Positions 42,728-52,147 of a stretch of DNA of 64,000 nt are shown one piece after another (position 1 is the first letter of the stretch; each line of letters opens with the position of its first letter). The position numbers were made by a program, and so were the translations under genes. The stretch is from the NCBI GenBank assembly GCA_037134895.1, contig JBAXLI010000004.1, forward strand, positions 1 through 64,000. Direction: 5' to 3'. The stretch comes from CAIRDP01 sp037134895 (GTDB taxonomy: Bacteria > Bacteroidota > Bacteroidia > Bacteroidales > FEN-979). The notes beneath the pieces were generated by a model. It saw nothing but the letters and a program-made list of their open reading frames with translations. It did not search any database and was not told the origin of the DNA.

Positions 42728-44800
42728 GTGAGCCTGTTAACCGAATATTCTCCCTGGTTCCTTCTGATTTGCCTCATAACGGGCGCGGTGTTTTCATTTG
42801 GTCTTTACTACAGAAGCAGGAAAAGACCCGATAAACCTGTTGTGCTTTATGCCCTTCTGCTTCTGAGATTCTTTTCGGTCAGCCTTCTTACGTTCCTGCT
42901 CCTGACTCCACTGGTAAGGACAACGACAAGACTAATTGAGAAACCCCTGATAGTCATAGGGGTCGATGGCTCCCAGTCAATGGTTTCTTCTTCAGATTCT
43001 GCAGAAGTCAGGAAGGAACTCCGCAGCGAAACAGAAAAGCTTCAGAAGGAACTCTCCGACCGGTATGAGGTTGCTCTTTTTACATTCGGACAGAATGTTT
43101 CATCAGGTCTTCCTAAGGATTTTAAAGCAAAATATACCGATATTTCAGAGTTCATTTCTGACCTTGGCAGCAGGTTTGCCAACAGGAACCTTGGGGCAGT
43201 AGTTATTGCCAGCGATGGCATTTATAATAAAGGCACTAACCCTTATTATGCTGCCCAAAACCTCACTGTCCCGGTGTATTCCATTGCAGTTGGAGATACT
43301 TCCCTGTATAAAGACATCCTGATTAAAAATATCAGTGTAAGCAGGCAAGTCTACCTCGACGACCAGTTTCCCTTCCAGGTTATGGTCGAAATGGATAAGC
43401 TCCCCGGCAAGGAAGTCAGGTTAAATATCCGGCACCTGGGAATGGTCGTTTACTCCAGACCCGTTGCAGCTACCGGGGAACGGTCAGTAATCAGGCTCAG
43501 TGGCATGCTTCAGGCTAAAGAGAAGGGTATTCAGAAATATTCCGTTGAAGTTGAAGGGGCAGGAGAGGAGTTCAATAAAGCCAATAATAAACGGGATTTT
43601 TATGTCGAGGTTCTTGAATCAAGGATACTCGTTGCCCTTGTATACGAAAGCCCCCATCCTGACATCTCTGCGATCGTCAGCGCTCTTGCTTCCACGGCAA
43701 AATTCCAGATTACCCAGTTGAACCCCTCGGAACTGCTCAGGAACCCCGGTGAGTATGATCTGTATATTTTTTACCAGCTGCCCGCGGCTTCTGCCCTGGC
43801 TGACCCCTCCAAACTGTTGCCGGCAGGATCGCCTGTCCTTTATTTCGTAGGAAGCCAGACCGATATCGCCGGTTTCAACAGGCTTAAAACCGGTCTTGTC
43901 ATAAACTCCCAGCGCAAGAACATCACCGATATACAGGCTGTTGTAAACCCTGATTTCTTCCTCTTTGGACTTGACCGGCAAACAACCGCCCTCGTCCCTG
44001 AATTCCCTCCACTGCAATGTCCTTCGGGCACTTTTGAAACTGGTGTGACATCCGATGTTCTTTTTTACCAGAAGATCAGTAATGTAAACACTAAATTCCC
44101 GCTCTTTATGTTCTTTGACCTGCCTTCACATAAAACCGGGATCATAGCAGGTGAGAATATCTGGAGATGGAGGATATGGGAATATGTAAATAAAACAGAA
44201 ACCAGGAATTTCGATAACCTCATATGCCTTATAGCCCAATACCTGTCGGCCAGGAATGATCCCAGTCCGTTCAGGGTGAATTTCAGGAACAGGATTGAGG
44301 AAGGAGACCCTCTTGAGTTCGATGCAACTCTTTTTAATCCTAATCATGAGCTTATCAATCAGCCTGACGCAACGCTTGAACTGAAAAATGAAGAAGGCAT
44401 GATTTATCCCTTCACTTTTTCCCGCACCGAAAAGGCGTATTACCTGAATGCCGGATTTTTCCCACCGGGCAACTACAGCTTTGAAGCAAGGGTGAGGACA
44501 TCCGGGGCCATGTTTAAAAAGGAAGGACACTTCAGCATTACACCACTCGATTTAGAATTTGTCAACCTGGTGGCCGATCATGCATTGCTGAAGAAATTAT
44601 CTTCAAGATTCGGCGGACAGGTGATCAGCCGTAAAGACATGCCTAAGCTTGCCGGATTACTGAAGAACCGCAGTGATCTGAAACCTATCATCCACCTCCA
44701 GAGAAGATATAGTGACCTTACAGGTGAATGGTGGATGTTCGTTCTGATCATCGTGCTGCTGTTTGCCGAATGGGCAGTAAGGAAACGAAACGGAATGTAA
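42728..44800 (+). CDS. Large membrane protein with VWA-like domain
   Basis: 690 residues from a GTG start. Two N-terminal membrane segments (about 10-28 and 38-62) are followed by a VWA-like region: VIGVDGSQSMVSSSD carries a partial MIDAS DxSxS, and LGAVVIASDGIYNKGTNPYYAAQNLTVPVYSIAVGD fits its later strands. A long extracellular part follows, with one C-terminal membrane segment (WWMFVLIIVLLFAEW) and a short basic tail. The layout resembles BatA/BatB-like or DUF4159-type membrane proteins of Bacteroidota, though it carries no named domain that I recognise with confidence. Its function is unknown. Confidence 0.7.
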   Translation: MSLLTEYSPWFLLICLITGAVFSFGLYYRSRKRPDKPVVLYALLLLRFFSVSLLTFLLLTPLVRTTTRLIEKPLIVIGVDGSQSMVSSSDSAEVRKELRSETEKLQKELSDRYEVALFTFGQNVSSGLPKDFKAKYTDISEFISDLGSRFANRNLGAVVIASDGIYNKGTNPYYAAQNLTVPVYSIAVGDTSLYKDILIKNISVSRQVYLDDQFPFQVMVEMDKLPGKEVRLNIRHLGMVVYSRPVAATGERSVIRLSGMLQAKEKGIQKYSVEVEGAGEEFNKANNKRDFYVEVLESRILVALVYESPHPDISAIVSALASTAKFQITQLNPSELLRNPGEYDLYIFYQLPAASALADPSKLLPAGSPVLYFVGSQTDIAGFNRLKTGLVINSQRKNITDIQAVVNPDFFLFGLDRQTTALVPEFPPLQCPSGTFETGVTSDVLFYQKISNVNTKFPLFMFFDLPSHKTGIIAGENIWRWRIWEYVNKTETRNFDNLICLIAQYLSARNDPSPFRVNFRNRIEEGDPLEFDATLFNPNHELINQPDATLELKNEEGMIYPFTFSRTEKAYYLNAGFFPPGNYSFEARVRTSGAMFKKEGHFSITPLDLEFVNLVADHALLKKLSSRFGGQVISRKDMPKLAGLLKNRSDLKPIIHLQRRYSDLTGEWWMFVLIIVLLFAEWAVRKRNGM

Positions 44801-44823
44801 GCCGGAAATCCTGCCCGGCAGTA

Positions 44824-45654
44824 TCAGAGATCTTTTCTTTTCATCACCCAGAAAACAATGCCGATCATGATTGCGGCATAGCCAATGGGGATAAGGCAGG
44901 CTGTAAGGCTTACATTGCTCTGCAGTTCAATCCCCATCATTTTCTTCAGCATTGGGATGGCAGGGTACTCGGTCAGACGTATTACTGCATTTACAGGCAG
45001 GTAAGTATAGATTTTGTTCTCGAACATAAACGGGGCCCTGAAGAAAAAATAGATAACCGGTTCAATGATCAGGGAGTACAAGGTGAAAATTGCAATGGCC
45101 AGGCCAGTATTCCGCATTATAAATCCGCAGAAAAAAGCATAAACCATGTAACAGATGAGGCTTATGAAAAAGCCGGAAAGGAATGGGAGCCCCTTCGAAA
45201 AGAAGTTTACGTCGCTGAAACCTGAATGCGAAAGCCCGATGAAAAAAGTGCCCACTGCAAGTATCACCGTAATAATCACAGCCATCAGCAGAATGATCAG
45301 GAGTTTCGAAACAAGGAATTCATACTTGCTCATCCCGTTGATGATGCTTTGGCGGATTGTTTTATATGTAAATTCATTCGTAATGAGGATGATCATGATG
45401 ATAGCCGGGAAAATCAGTACATACCTGATACTTGCAAAAAAAGTAACATTCTGCCATACATCGGGAAAATAATAGATAGCCACATGAGGAAAAGGTATCG
45501 GCATGCGCTGGTTAACGTTGTTAACCATATGATTGATCATGAACTCGGCAAGCAGTATACCAGCGGCGAGGAAAACGAAGTACAGGCCCGTGAGGATCCA
45601 GAACGCTTTATAGGTGCGGATCTTCTTGAATTCTATCCTGAGCAGTTTGATCAT
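44824..45654 (-). CDS. ABC transporter permease, ABC-2 type
   Basis: 276 residues with six hydrophobic segments and a large periplasmic loop after the first. The EFTYKTIRQSIINGMSKYEFLVSKLL stretch is a standard feature of ABC-2/NatB-type permeases. It overlaps the ATPase gene by 4 bp and follows it on the minus strand, making a two-gene exporter. The substrate cannot be told. Confidence 0.85.
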   Translation of the reverse strand: MIKLLRIEFKKIRTYKAFWILTGLYFVFLAAGILLAEFMINHMVNNVNQRMPIPFPHVAIYYFPDVWQNVTFFASIRYVLIFPAIIMIILITNEFTYKTIRQSIINGMSKYEFLVSKLLIILLMAVIITVILAVGTFFIGLSHSGFSDVNFFSKGLPFLSGFFISLICYMVYAFFCGFIMRNTGLAIAIFTLYSLIIEPVIYFFFRAPFMFENKIYTYLPVNAVIRLTEYPAIPMLKKMMGIELQSNVSLTACLIPIGYAAIMIGIVFWVMKRKDL

Positions 45655-46547
45655 GGCTTGTCCTGTAAAAGTTCCAGAAAATGTTGTTCCAGGCTGCGTT
45701 TCTTCTCGGTGAGATGACTCAGCGATATGCCTTTCTGAAAGAAAAAGGCATTGATCTCAGATGTGGTTACCGGCTTGTTAAAGTGTACCTGGAGAATTCC
45801 GTTAACTTCGTTTACCGAGCTGTAACCAGGGTATTCAGCAATGGCAGTGCGGGTTCCCCCCATGTCGGAGGCAGCAATTTCTATTGAATCAGATACTGCG
45901 AGTACATCTTTTACACTTCCGCTGAAAAGCATCACCCCTTTGCTTAATACGAGAACATAATTGCAGATCTTCTGAACTTCGTCGAGAAGGTGGGAAGCCA
46001 GGATGATTGTGATGCCGCGGGATGCAACCAGGGAAACCAGGTCCCTGATCTGGGCAATGCCCTGGGGATCGAGCCCGTTGGTTGGCTCATCCAGTATCAT
46101 GACATCAGGTTTGCCAAGCAGGGCTGAAGCTACAGCCAGCCGTTGCCTCATCCCAAAGGAAAAAGTTCTGAACTTCGAAAACCGCCTCTCGTAGAGGCCG
46201 CTCAGTTGCAGCACCTCTTCTATGTCATCATAGGGTTTGTCTTTGATGTCAGCAACAATTTTCAGGTTGGTGACTGCATCAAGGTATGGGAAGAAATTCG
46301 GGCTTTCGATCACAGAGCCTATCCGCTTCCGGCTTTCTGTCGTGGGCGGATTTCCAAACCAGCTGAATGTGCCACTGTCGGGAGGTATCAGGTCGAGCAA
46401 CATGCTTAAGGTGGTTGACTTTCCGCTTCCGTTAGGCCCGAGCAGGCCGAAAACCTGGCCTTTCCTTACCTCGAATGAAAGCTGGTTTACTGCTTTGATC
46501 CTGCCAAAACTCTTAGAAAGATTATCAACACTCAGAATGGTTTCCAC
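45651..46547 (-). CDS. ABC transporter ATP-binding protein
   Basis: 298 residues. Walker A GLLGPNGSGKST, the signature FSFGMRQRLAVA, Walker B VMILDEPTNGLDP and the H-loop ILASHLLDE are all present. The C-terminal 80-residue extension is typical of NatA/CcmA-like exporters. It couples with the ABC-2 permease whose start overlaps its stop. Confidence 0.94.
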   Translation of the reverse strand: METILSVDNLSKSFGRIKAVNQLSFEVRKGQVFGLLGPNGSGKSTTLSMLLDLIPPDSGTFSWFGNPPTTESRKRIGSVIESPNFFPYLDAVTNLKIVADIKDKPYDDIEEVLQLSGLYERRFSKFRTFSFGMRQRLAVASALLGKPDVMILDEPTNGLDPQGIAQIRDLVSLVASRGITIILASHLLDEVQKICNYVLVLSKGVMLFSGSVKDVLAVSDSIEIAASDMGGTRTAIAEYPGYSSVNEVNGILQVHFNKPVTTSEINAFFFQKGISLSHLTEKKRSLEQHFLELLQDKP

Positions 46548-46603
46548 CGTGAACGGATTATAAAGATGTGCTTTAGACGAGTTTCTGCGGGCTTTGTTAC
46601 AGA

Positions 46604-47314
46604 TCAGTAGCGGTAAATTAAAAAAACAGCTGGTGTTTTACCGAGGCCCGGCTTCATTTTCTTCCAGTCACCTACCGAATATGCTGAGATTTTCTCATTC
46701 TGCCCCGTTAGTCCAATGCCTATCCCCAGCATCGTGCTCTCACTGCAGGACTGCAATATCGACTGGAACAACTGTTCATTCCTGTAAGGGGTCTCAATGA
46801 ACATCTGGGTTTGTTTTTTTTCGCCTGCTGTCCGTTCAATTTCCTTAAGCTTCCTTGACCGGAGTTGCTTATCAACGGGAAGATAACCCAGGAATGCAAA
46901 ATTCTGGCCATTGAAACCAGAGGCCATCAGTGAAAGAAGAATCGATGAAGGACCGGTAAGGGGTTTTACAATAATCCCGTTCTCATGGGCTGTTCTGACG
47001 ATCTCTGAACCCGGATCGGCAACACAGGGACTGCCGGCTTCCGATAAAAGCCCTACATCCCTGCCGGTTTGAGTGTCAGACAGGTATTCCTCAAACGATG
47101 GGGGAGGAGAATGTTCGTTGAAAACGTGAAACGTCACTTTGTCAAAGTCGGCGGTTAATCCTGCTTTCCTGAGGAACCGGCGGGCTGTCTTCAGCTCCTC
47201 TACAATAAAACAATCAAGACTGCGGATGACCTTCAGAGTACCTTCGGGTAAAACATCTTCGACGGACTGATCACTCAGGACCGATGGAATGAGATAAAGA
47301 ATACCTTGCTTCAT
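46604..47314 (-). CDS. SAM-dependent tetrapyrrole-methylase-fold methyltransferase (RsmI-like)
   Basis: 236 residues from ATG 47314; the upstream Met would overlap the preceding gene. The fold signatures are GILYLIPSVLSDQS, VGLLSEAGSPCVADPGSEIVRTAH, VKPLTGPSSILLSLMASGFNGQNFAFLGYLP and FIETPYRN, close to RsmI, which methylates the 2'-OH of C1402 in 16S rRNA. Bacteroidota often have this shorter form with a second RsmI elsewhere, so the exact target is uncertain. Confidence 0.8.
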   Translation of the reverse strand: MKQGILYLIPSVLSDQSVEDVLPEGTLKVIRSLDCFIVEELKTARRFLRKAGLTADFDKVTFHVFNEHSPPPSFEEYLSDTQTGRDVGLLSEAGSPCVADPGSEIVRTAHENGIIVKPLTGPSSILLSLMASGFNGQNFAFLGYLPVDKQLRSRKLKEIERTAGEKKQTQMFIETPYRNEQLFQSILQSCSESTMLGIGIGLTGQNEKISAYSVGDWKKMKPGLGKTPAVFLIYRY

Positions 47315-47315
47315 A

Positions 47316-48266
47316 TTACCAGGGTAAGTCGTTAAGGTCAACATTACCTCCCGAAAAGATCAGCCCGACACGTTTTCCTTTAATGTCTATTTTGTTTTCC
47401 ATAATCGCAGCAAATGGGACAGCGGATGAGGTCTCAACGATGATCTTCATCCGCTCCCAGATAAATTTCATGGCTTTAACAATGCTGTCTTCGCTTACTG
47501 TGACAATGGAACTGACATGTTCACCGATGATAGGGAAAGTTATACTGCCCAGGGAAGTCCTTAATCCGTCGGCGATGGTTTGAGGGTTGACTGAAGGTAC
47601 AAACTCACCAGTAATGAATGACCTGTAAGCATCATCGGCCTGCTCAGGTTCTGCTGCGACCACAATCGCTCCTTTGTTAAAATAATGTACCGAAAGAGCT
47701 GTCCCGCTAAGCAGTCCACCACCTCCTACAGGAGCAATAATAATGTCAAGACCGGGGATCTCTTTAATAAGTTCAAGGGCGGATGTGGCCTGGCCCGCAA
47801 TGATACGTACGTCGTTATAAGGATGTATCTCCACAGCCCCGGTTTCTTCGATGACCTTCTGAAGCGTGGTTTCCCGGGCCTCAAGAGTTGGCTCACAAAA
47901 CGTGATCAGTCCGCCGTAACCCCTGACTGCAGCAATTTTGACCGGGGATGAATTGGAGGGCATCACTATATATGCCCTGGCACCTGCAATGCCGGCAGCC
48001 CAAGAAAGAGCCTGGGCGTGGTTGCCACTTGAATGCGTTGCAACGCCCCGGGCAAGTGTTTCCCGTTCAAGGCTCTGAACAGCATTGGTGGCACCTCTTG
48101 CTTTAAATGCTCCTACCTTCTGGAAATTCTCACATTTGAAGAAGATATTGGAACCGAACATCATGTTGATAGTACCTGAGGTGATGACCGGTGTGTGGTT
48201 GATAAAAGGCCTTATTCTTTGATATGCCTCATTGATGGCGGTAGCAGATGGAATGCTGTTTATCAT
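47316..48266 (-). CDS. Threonine dehydratase-like PLP enzyme (fold type II)
   Basis: 316 residues. The PLP Lys sits in KVGAFKARGATNAV, followed by SSGNHAQALSWAA and the phosphate-binding loop VGGGGLLSG; SGGNVDL closes the C-terminus. The length without an ACT domain fits catabolic threonine/serine dehydratase or serine racemase. It overlaps the phosphatase gene by 4 bp. Ammonia-releasing deamination of Thr or Ser is likely. Confidence 0.86.
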   Translation of the reverse strand: MINSIPSATAINEAYQRIRPFINHTPVITSGTINMMFGSNIFFKCENFQKVGAFKARGATNAVQSLERETLARGVATHSSGNHAQALSWAAGIAGARAYIVMPSNSSPVKIAAVRGYGGLITFCEPTLEARETTLQKVIEETGAVEIHPYNDVRIIAGQATSALELIKEIPGLDIIIAPVGGGGLLSGTALSVHYFNKGAIVVAAEPEQADDAYRSFITGEFVPSVNPQTIADGLRTSLGSITFPIIGEHVSSIVTVSEDSIVKAMKFIWERMKIIVETSSAVPFAAIMENKIDIKGKRVGLIFSGGNVDLNDLPW

Positions 48267-48739
48267 GAGTTTGAAGCCTTTCCTTTTCTGAGTTGTTCAG
48301 TTAAAATGTTGCAGGCAGCGTCAAGCTGACGGTAAGTTGATTCGAATGCCTGAAGGTCATGGTACCAGGGATCGTCAACCGGCATGTTTTTGCCCGGGTA
48401 AAGCAGGTTGAGCATGTAATCGACTTTTATCATGTCTTCTTTGTTCCTGGCCATGGAGGAAACGCTGTAATAATGTGAGGAATCCATGACATAGATAAGG
48501 TCGAAAAGGTCAAAGTCCTGCTTTCTGAACAACCTGGAAACGTGCTTTGAAATATCGATGCCGTATCGTTTGCATACCGTTTGCGCCCGTTTATCAGGAT
48601 GGTCGCCAACATGAAATGCCTCAAATCCACAGGAGTCGGTGTCGGCGGAAATCCCGGCCGAATGCAGCTTGTGCCTGAGAATTCCTTCAGCCATAGGCGA
48701 CCGGCAAATGTTACCGGTGCATACGAACAGGATCTTCAT
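48263..48739 (-). CDS. Low-molecular-weight protein tyrosine phosphatase
   Basis: 158 residues. The P-loop FVCTGNICRSPMAEGIL at 5-21 carries CTGNICRS with the nucleophile Cys and Arg, and the general-acid Asp is in VDDPWYH. It dephosphorylates protein tyrosine in the cytoplasm. The gene follows dnaA by 15 nt and overlaps the dehydratase gene. Confidence 0.92.
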   Translation of the reverse strand: MKILFVCTGNICRSPMAEGILRHKLHSAGISADTDSCGFEAFHVGDHPDKRAQTVCKRYGIDISKHVSRLFRKQDFDLFDLIYVMDSSHYYSVSSMARNKEDMIKVDYMLNLLYPGKNMPVDDPWYHDLQAFESTYRQLDAACNILTEQLRKGKASNS

Positions 48740-48754
48740 ATAAAAGAAAAGAGT

Positions 48755-50191
48755 TTATAATTTGATTCGCTTGTCGAGCTCTTCAACAAATTGCCTGAAC
48801 TGTTTATCGGTTTCGACGAGGTTATTAACGGTACGGCAGGCATGGAGTACAGTTGCATGGTCCTTGTTCCCGCAGTGCAGGCCTATACTAGCCAGGGATG
48901 ATTTTGTATGTTTTTTCGAAAAATACATCGAAAGCTGCCTGGCCTGTACGATTTCACGTTTGCGGGTCTTGGAATGGATCATCTCAACAGGGATGTTGAA
49001 ATAATCACAAACAACCTTCTGGATATAATCGATAGAGATCTCCCTTGAAGTATTCTTGACGAATTTATCGATCATTTGTTTCGCAAGATCAAGGGTGATG
49101 GTCTTTTTGTTGAGGGATGACTGGGCAAGCAATGAGATGAGCGCGCCCTCGAGTTCCCTTACGTTGGTATTAATGCTGTAGGCAAGGTATTCAACCACTT
49201 CGGGGGGGATGACAATGCCGTCATTGTATAATTTTTTCTGAAGGATGGCGATCCTTGTTTCGAGGTCGGGTACCTGAAGGTCGGCGCTGAGCCCCCATTT
49301 AAAGCGGGAGAGAAGACGCGGCTCAATGCCTTTCATCTCGACAGGTGGTTTGTCGGAAGTAAGAACGATCTGGTTGCTCTTCTGGTGGAGGTGGTTGAAA
49401 ATATGGAAGAACACATCCTGGGTCTTTTCCTTGCCGGCAAGATTATGAATGTCGTCGATGATAAGCACATCGATCATCTGGTAAAAATGAACAAAATCGT
49501 TCTGGTTATTGTTCTTAACCGAGTCGATGAACTGGTTGATGAACTGGTCGGTTGTAACATATAAAACGGTTTTCTCAGGGAAACTGTTTTTTACCTGGAG
49601 GCCGATTGCATGTGAGAGGTGCGTTTTGCCAAGCCCTGTATTACTATATATAAGGAGAGGGTTAAAGGCAGTCTTACCCGGATTGCTTGCGACGGCATAG
49701 CCTGCTGACCTGGCAAGCCGGTTGCAATCACCTTCAATAAAATTTTCAAACGAATAACTCTCAATGAGCTGGGAGTTAACTTTGATCTTTTTTAATCCCG
49801 GGATGATAAATGGGTTGGGGATCTCTTTTGAAGTTCCCCGGTTAAGGTCTATCGGCATCGAAACTGCCGGGTTCGATGTGGCTTTTTTCTCAGAGGTCGG
49901 GACATTGATAGTGAACGGGCCCGGGTCCGCTTCTGAATTATCAACAATAATACTGTATTCCAACCGCCCCTTGTCTCCGAGTTCTTTCTTAATAGTCTTT
50001 TTCAGTAGTCCTATGTAGTGCTCCTCAAGCCATTCATAAAAAAACTGGCTGGGAACCTGGATTGTCAATACACTGTCTTTTAGTTTAACCGGCTTTATCG
50101 GAAGGAACCACGTTTTAAAGCTTTGATAATTGATGTTGTCCTTAATGACTTTGAGACAATTTTCCCAGACTTCAATAACGTTCTTTTCCAT
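48755..50191 (-). CDS. dnaA: Chromosomal replication initiator DnaA
   Basis: 478 residues. Domain I begins VWENCLKVIKDNINYQSFKTWFLPI. The AAA+ domain has Walker A NTGLGKTHLSHAIG, Walker B VLIIDDIHNLAG and LTSDKPPVEMKGIEPRLLSRFKWGL. The C-terminal DNA-binding domain ends in the DnaA signature CGNKDHATVLHACRTV. All parts are normal in length. It binds DnaA boxes and opens the origin. Confidence 0.97.
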   Translation of the reverse strand: MEKNVIEVWENCLKVIKDNINYQSFKTWFLPIKPVKLKDSVLTIQVPSQFFYEWLEEHYIGLLKKTIKKELGDKGRLEYSIIVDNSEADPGPFTINVPTSEKKATSNPAVSMPIDLNRGTSKEIPNPFIIPGLKKIKVNSQLIESYSFENFIEGDCNRLARSAGYAVASNPGKTAFNPLLIYSNTGLGKTHLSHAIGLQVKNSFPEKTVLYVTTDQFINQFIDSVKNNNQNDFVHFYQMIDVLIIDDIHNLAGKEKTQDVFFHIFNHLHQKSNQIVLTSDKPPVEMKGIEPRLLSRFKWGLSADLQVPDLETRIAILQKKLYNDGIVIPPEVVEYLAYSINTNVRELEGALISLLAQSSLNKKTITLDLAKQMIDKFVKNTSREISIDYIQKVVCDYFNIPVEMIHSKTRKREIVQARQLSMYFSKKHTKSSLASIGLHCGNKDHATVLHACRTVNNLVETDKQFRQFVEELDKRIKL

Positions 50192-50586
50192 TAATTCAAT
50201 TTACCTTGAATGGTTTGTGCGCAATAAAATTATAAATATCTGTTTGTCAAGGTTTTGGATTTTATCAGTGAGATTAAAATCCACAAGAAAGGCATACCTT
50301 ATTCGATTAACAAAAGTGAAGAAAAAAAGTTTATAAAAAAATTTTTTTATCCTTGATTTTTATATTTTTTTAGCATGTTTTTTCCCTGTTTATTTCATCT
50401 AAAACTTCTGCTGGTCCTGATACATGCTTAATTGTCAGAGGATTGTTGCATAGTCTCCAGGCAGTAATTCGGGGTTTTTAGAATGATTCTAAATTTCATT
50501 GACCTTAGCATCCAAACACTTAGCAAAATCAATACTTTGGTTAATTATAAAACAGACTGATTATAAACATAAATGGCTAAAATCTC
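50192..50586. other. 395-nt region upstream of dnaA, AT-rich
   Basis: It contains no gene that I can support. A strongly AT-rich stretch lies at about 50318-50375. On the minus strand TGTGGATTT near 50285 is a two-mismatch DnaA box (TGTGGATAA), as expected for an autoregulated dnaA promoter. A single imperfect box does not make an origin, and no cluster of boxes was found. Confidence 0.35.
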
Positions 50587-51198
50587 TCAAGTAGCAATAG
50601 ATGTATATATGTTCTGAATTCTCATAAGTTTGTTTATCACCATCTCCACTTTGCTCTTCCTGACACCTAAAGTTATCCGGCACTCATTATCGAAGTTCTG
50701 CTCAAGAAGAATGAGGTCTTCGTCTTTTTGAATTCTCATTACATCGTTCATGTTTTCATAGCGAAATGTGACGAGAATTTTCCGGGTAACAATTTTCTGG
50801 GTTCTTCCGGCATTTTCGAGGGCATCGGAAGCAGTCTGCCTGTATGCATGAATAAGCCCGGGAACGCCCAGTTTAGTGCCTCCGAAATACCTGACTACAA
50901 TGACCAATGCATCGGAGAGGTTCTTCGACAGCAACTGTCCGTGAATAGGCCTTCCTGCTGATCCCGAAGGCTCTCCATCATCGCTGAAGCGGAAAACCTG
51001 TTGCTGAGGCCCCAGGCAGTAGGCAAAGCAATGGTGGTTTGCGTCGTAAAATTTTTTACGGATGACGGCCAGCGTCTCCCTGATCTCAGCGTCGGCTGAA
51101 ACAGGGTATGCGAGTCCTATGAATTTGCTTGCTTTTTCACGGTACACACTTGCACCCGTGTGTTCGAGGCTGAAGTAGGTATCATCGGCAGCAGTCAT
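50587..51198 (-). CDS. yigZ: IMPACT/YigZ family protein
   Basis: 203 residues. The family signatures are SKFIGLAYPVSADAEIRETLAVIRKKFYDANHHCFAYCLG, FSDDGEPSGSAGRPIHGQLLSKNLSDALVIVVRYFGGTKLGVPGLIHAYRQTA, and a C-terminal ferredoxin-like DUF1949 region. Members are proposed to bind nucleic acid or take part in translation or proline metabolism; the role is not settled. Confidence 0.93.
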   Translation of the reverse strand: MTAADDTYFSLEHTGASVYREKASKFIGLAYPVSADAEIRETLAVIRKKFYDANHHCFAYCLGPQQQVFRFSDDGEPSGSAGRPIHGQLLSKNLSDALVIVVRYFGGTKLGVPGLIHAYRQTASDALENAGRTQKIVTRKILVTFRYENMNDVMRIQKDEDLILLEQNFDNECRITLGVRKSKVEMVINKLMRIQNIYTSIAT

Positions 51199-51265
51199 AA
51201 AGCTAAATTACTGCTTTATTCAAAACCTCAAATGTCATCCGCCATAATTATACTAATTTTATCGC

Positions 51266-52147
51266 ATGGACACAGGGATTCAAACTGCAGGGGATATAAG
51301 GAAATACTGTTTTTCGGTATTAAGACCCATGGTTGGGGATGAAGAGGCAAAAAGCATCATTTATATTCTTTTTGAAGATTTCATCGGATGGTCCAAAGCA
51401 CGTTTGCATACCGATTCAGCCCGGGTTCTTCCGGGTACCGACATTCTTCGCTTCGTTGCTGCAACCGCCTTGCTTGAGACCGGATGCCCTGTGCAGTATG
51501 TTACTGGAAATGCCACTTTCAACGGGCTTAAACTTACAGTGAACCCATCAGTTCTGATACCAAGGCCAGAAACTGAAGAATTGGCAATGATAGTCGCCGG
51601 GGACCTGAAATTGCTCGAACTGTCGGGCTTTTCAGCGCTTGATATAGGTACAGGCTCGGGATGTATTGCAATTTTTTTGAAGAATCTGTTCCCCGGCATA
51701 AATGTATATGGCCTTGATGCATCTGATGAAGCCCTGCATGTGGCCCGTGCCAATGCGCTCAGGCATAATGCAGATGTCATGTTTTTCCGGCACGATATAC
51801 TTGGCAGTATGATACCGCTTCATAATATTGGCTTCGACCTCATTATAAGCAATCCGCCTTATGTCACACTCAGGGAAAAAACTGCGATGATGCCGAACGT
51901 GAAGGATTTTGAGCCATTTTCAGCGCTGTTTGTTCCGGATGAAGACCCCCTGCTTTTTTACAGGGCAATTGCAGGGTTCGCCCGATCGAGGCTGAAGGTA
52001 GGAGGATTACTTTACCTTGAGATCAATGAAGCATTCGGTGAGCAGACATCTGATTTGCTTGAGAATTCAGGATTTTCAAGCCATGTCATTAAAGACTTTC
52101 GTGGCAGGGACCGTTTCATCCGGGCCGGACTCAAAGACCATTCGTAA
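51266..52147 (+). CDS. prmC: Peptide chain release factor N5-glutamine methyltransferase
   Basis: 293 residues. The N-terminal helical domain leads to GCPVQYVTGNATFNGLKLTVNPSVLIPRPETEELA. SAM motif I is ALDIGTGSGCIAIFL, and NPPYV is the catalytic motif of the N5-glutamine methyltransferases. It methylates the GGQ glutamine of release factors. Its stop overlaps the C-terminal part of the DUF3298 gene by 17 bp on the opposite strand. Confidence 0.94.
   Translation: MDTGIQTAGDIRKYCFSVLRPMVGDEEAKSIIYILFEDFIGWSKARLHTDSARVLPGTDILRFVAATALLETGCPVQYVTGNATFNGLKLTVNPSVLIPRPETEELAMIVAGDLKLLELSGFSALDIGTGSGCIAIFLKNLFPGINVYGLDASDEALHVARANALRHNADVMFFRHDILGSMIPLHNIGFDLIISNPPYVTLREKTAMMPNVKDFEPFSALFVPDEDPLLFYRAIAGFARSRLKVGGLLYLEINEAFGEQTSDLLENSGFSSHVIKDFRGRDRFIRAGLKDHS

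Noticed and set aside
50192..50586. Replication origin next to dnaA
   Set aside because: Only one imperfect DnaA box and one AT-rich stretch were found; Bacteroidota origins are often not adjacent to dnaA.
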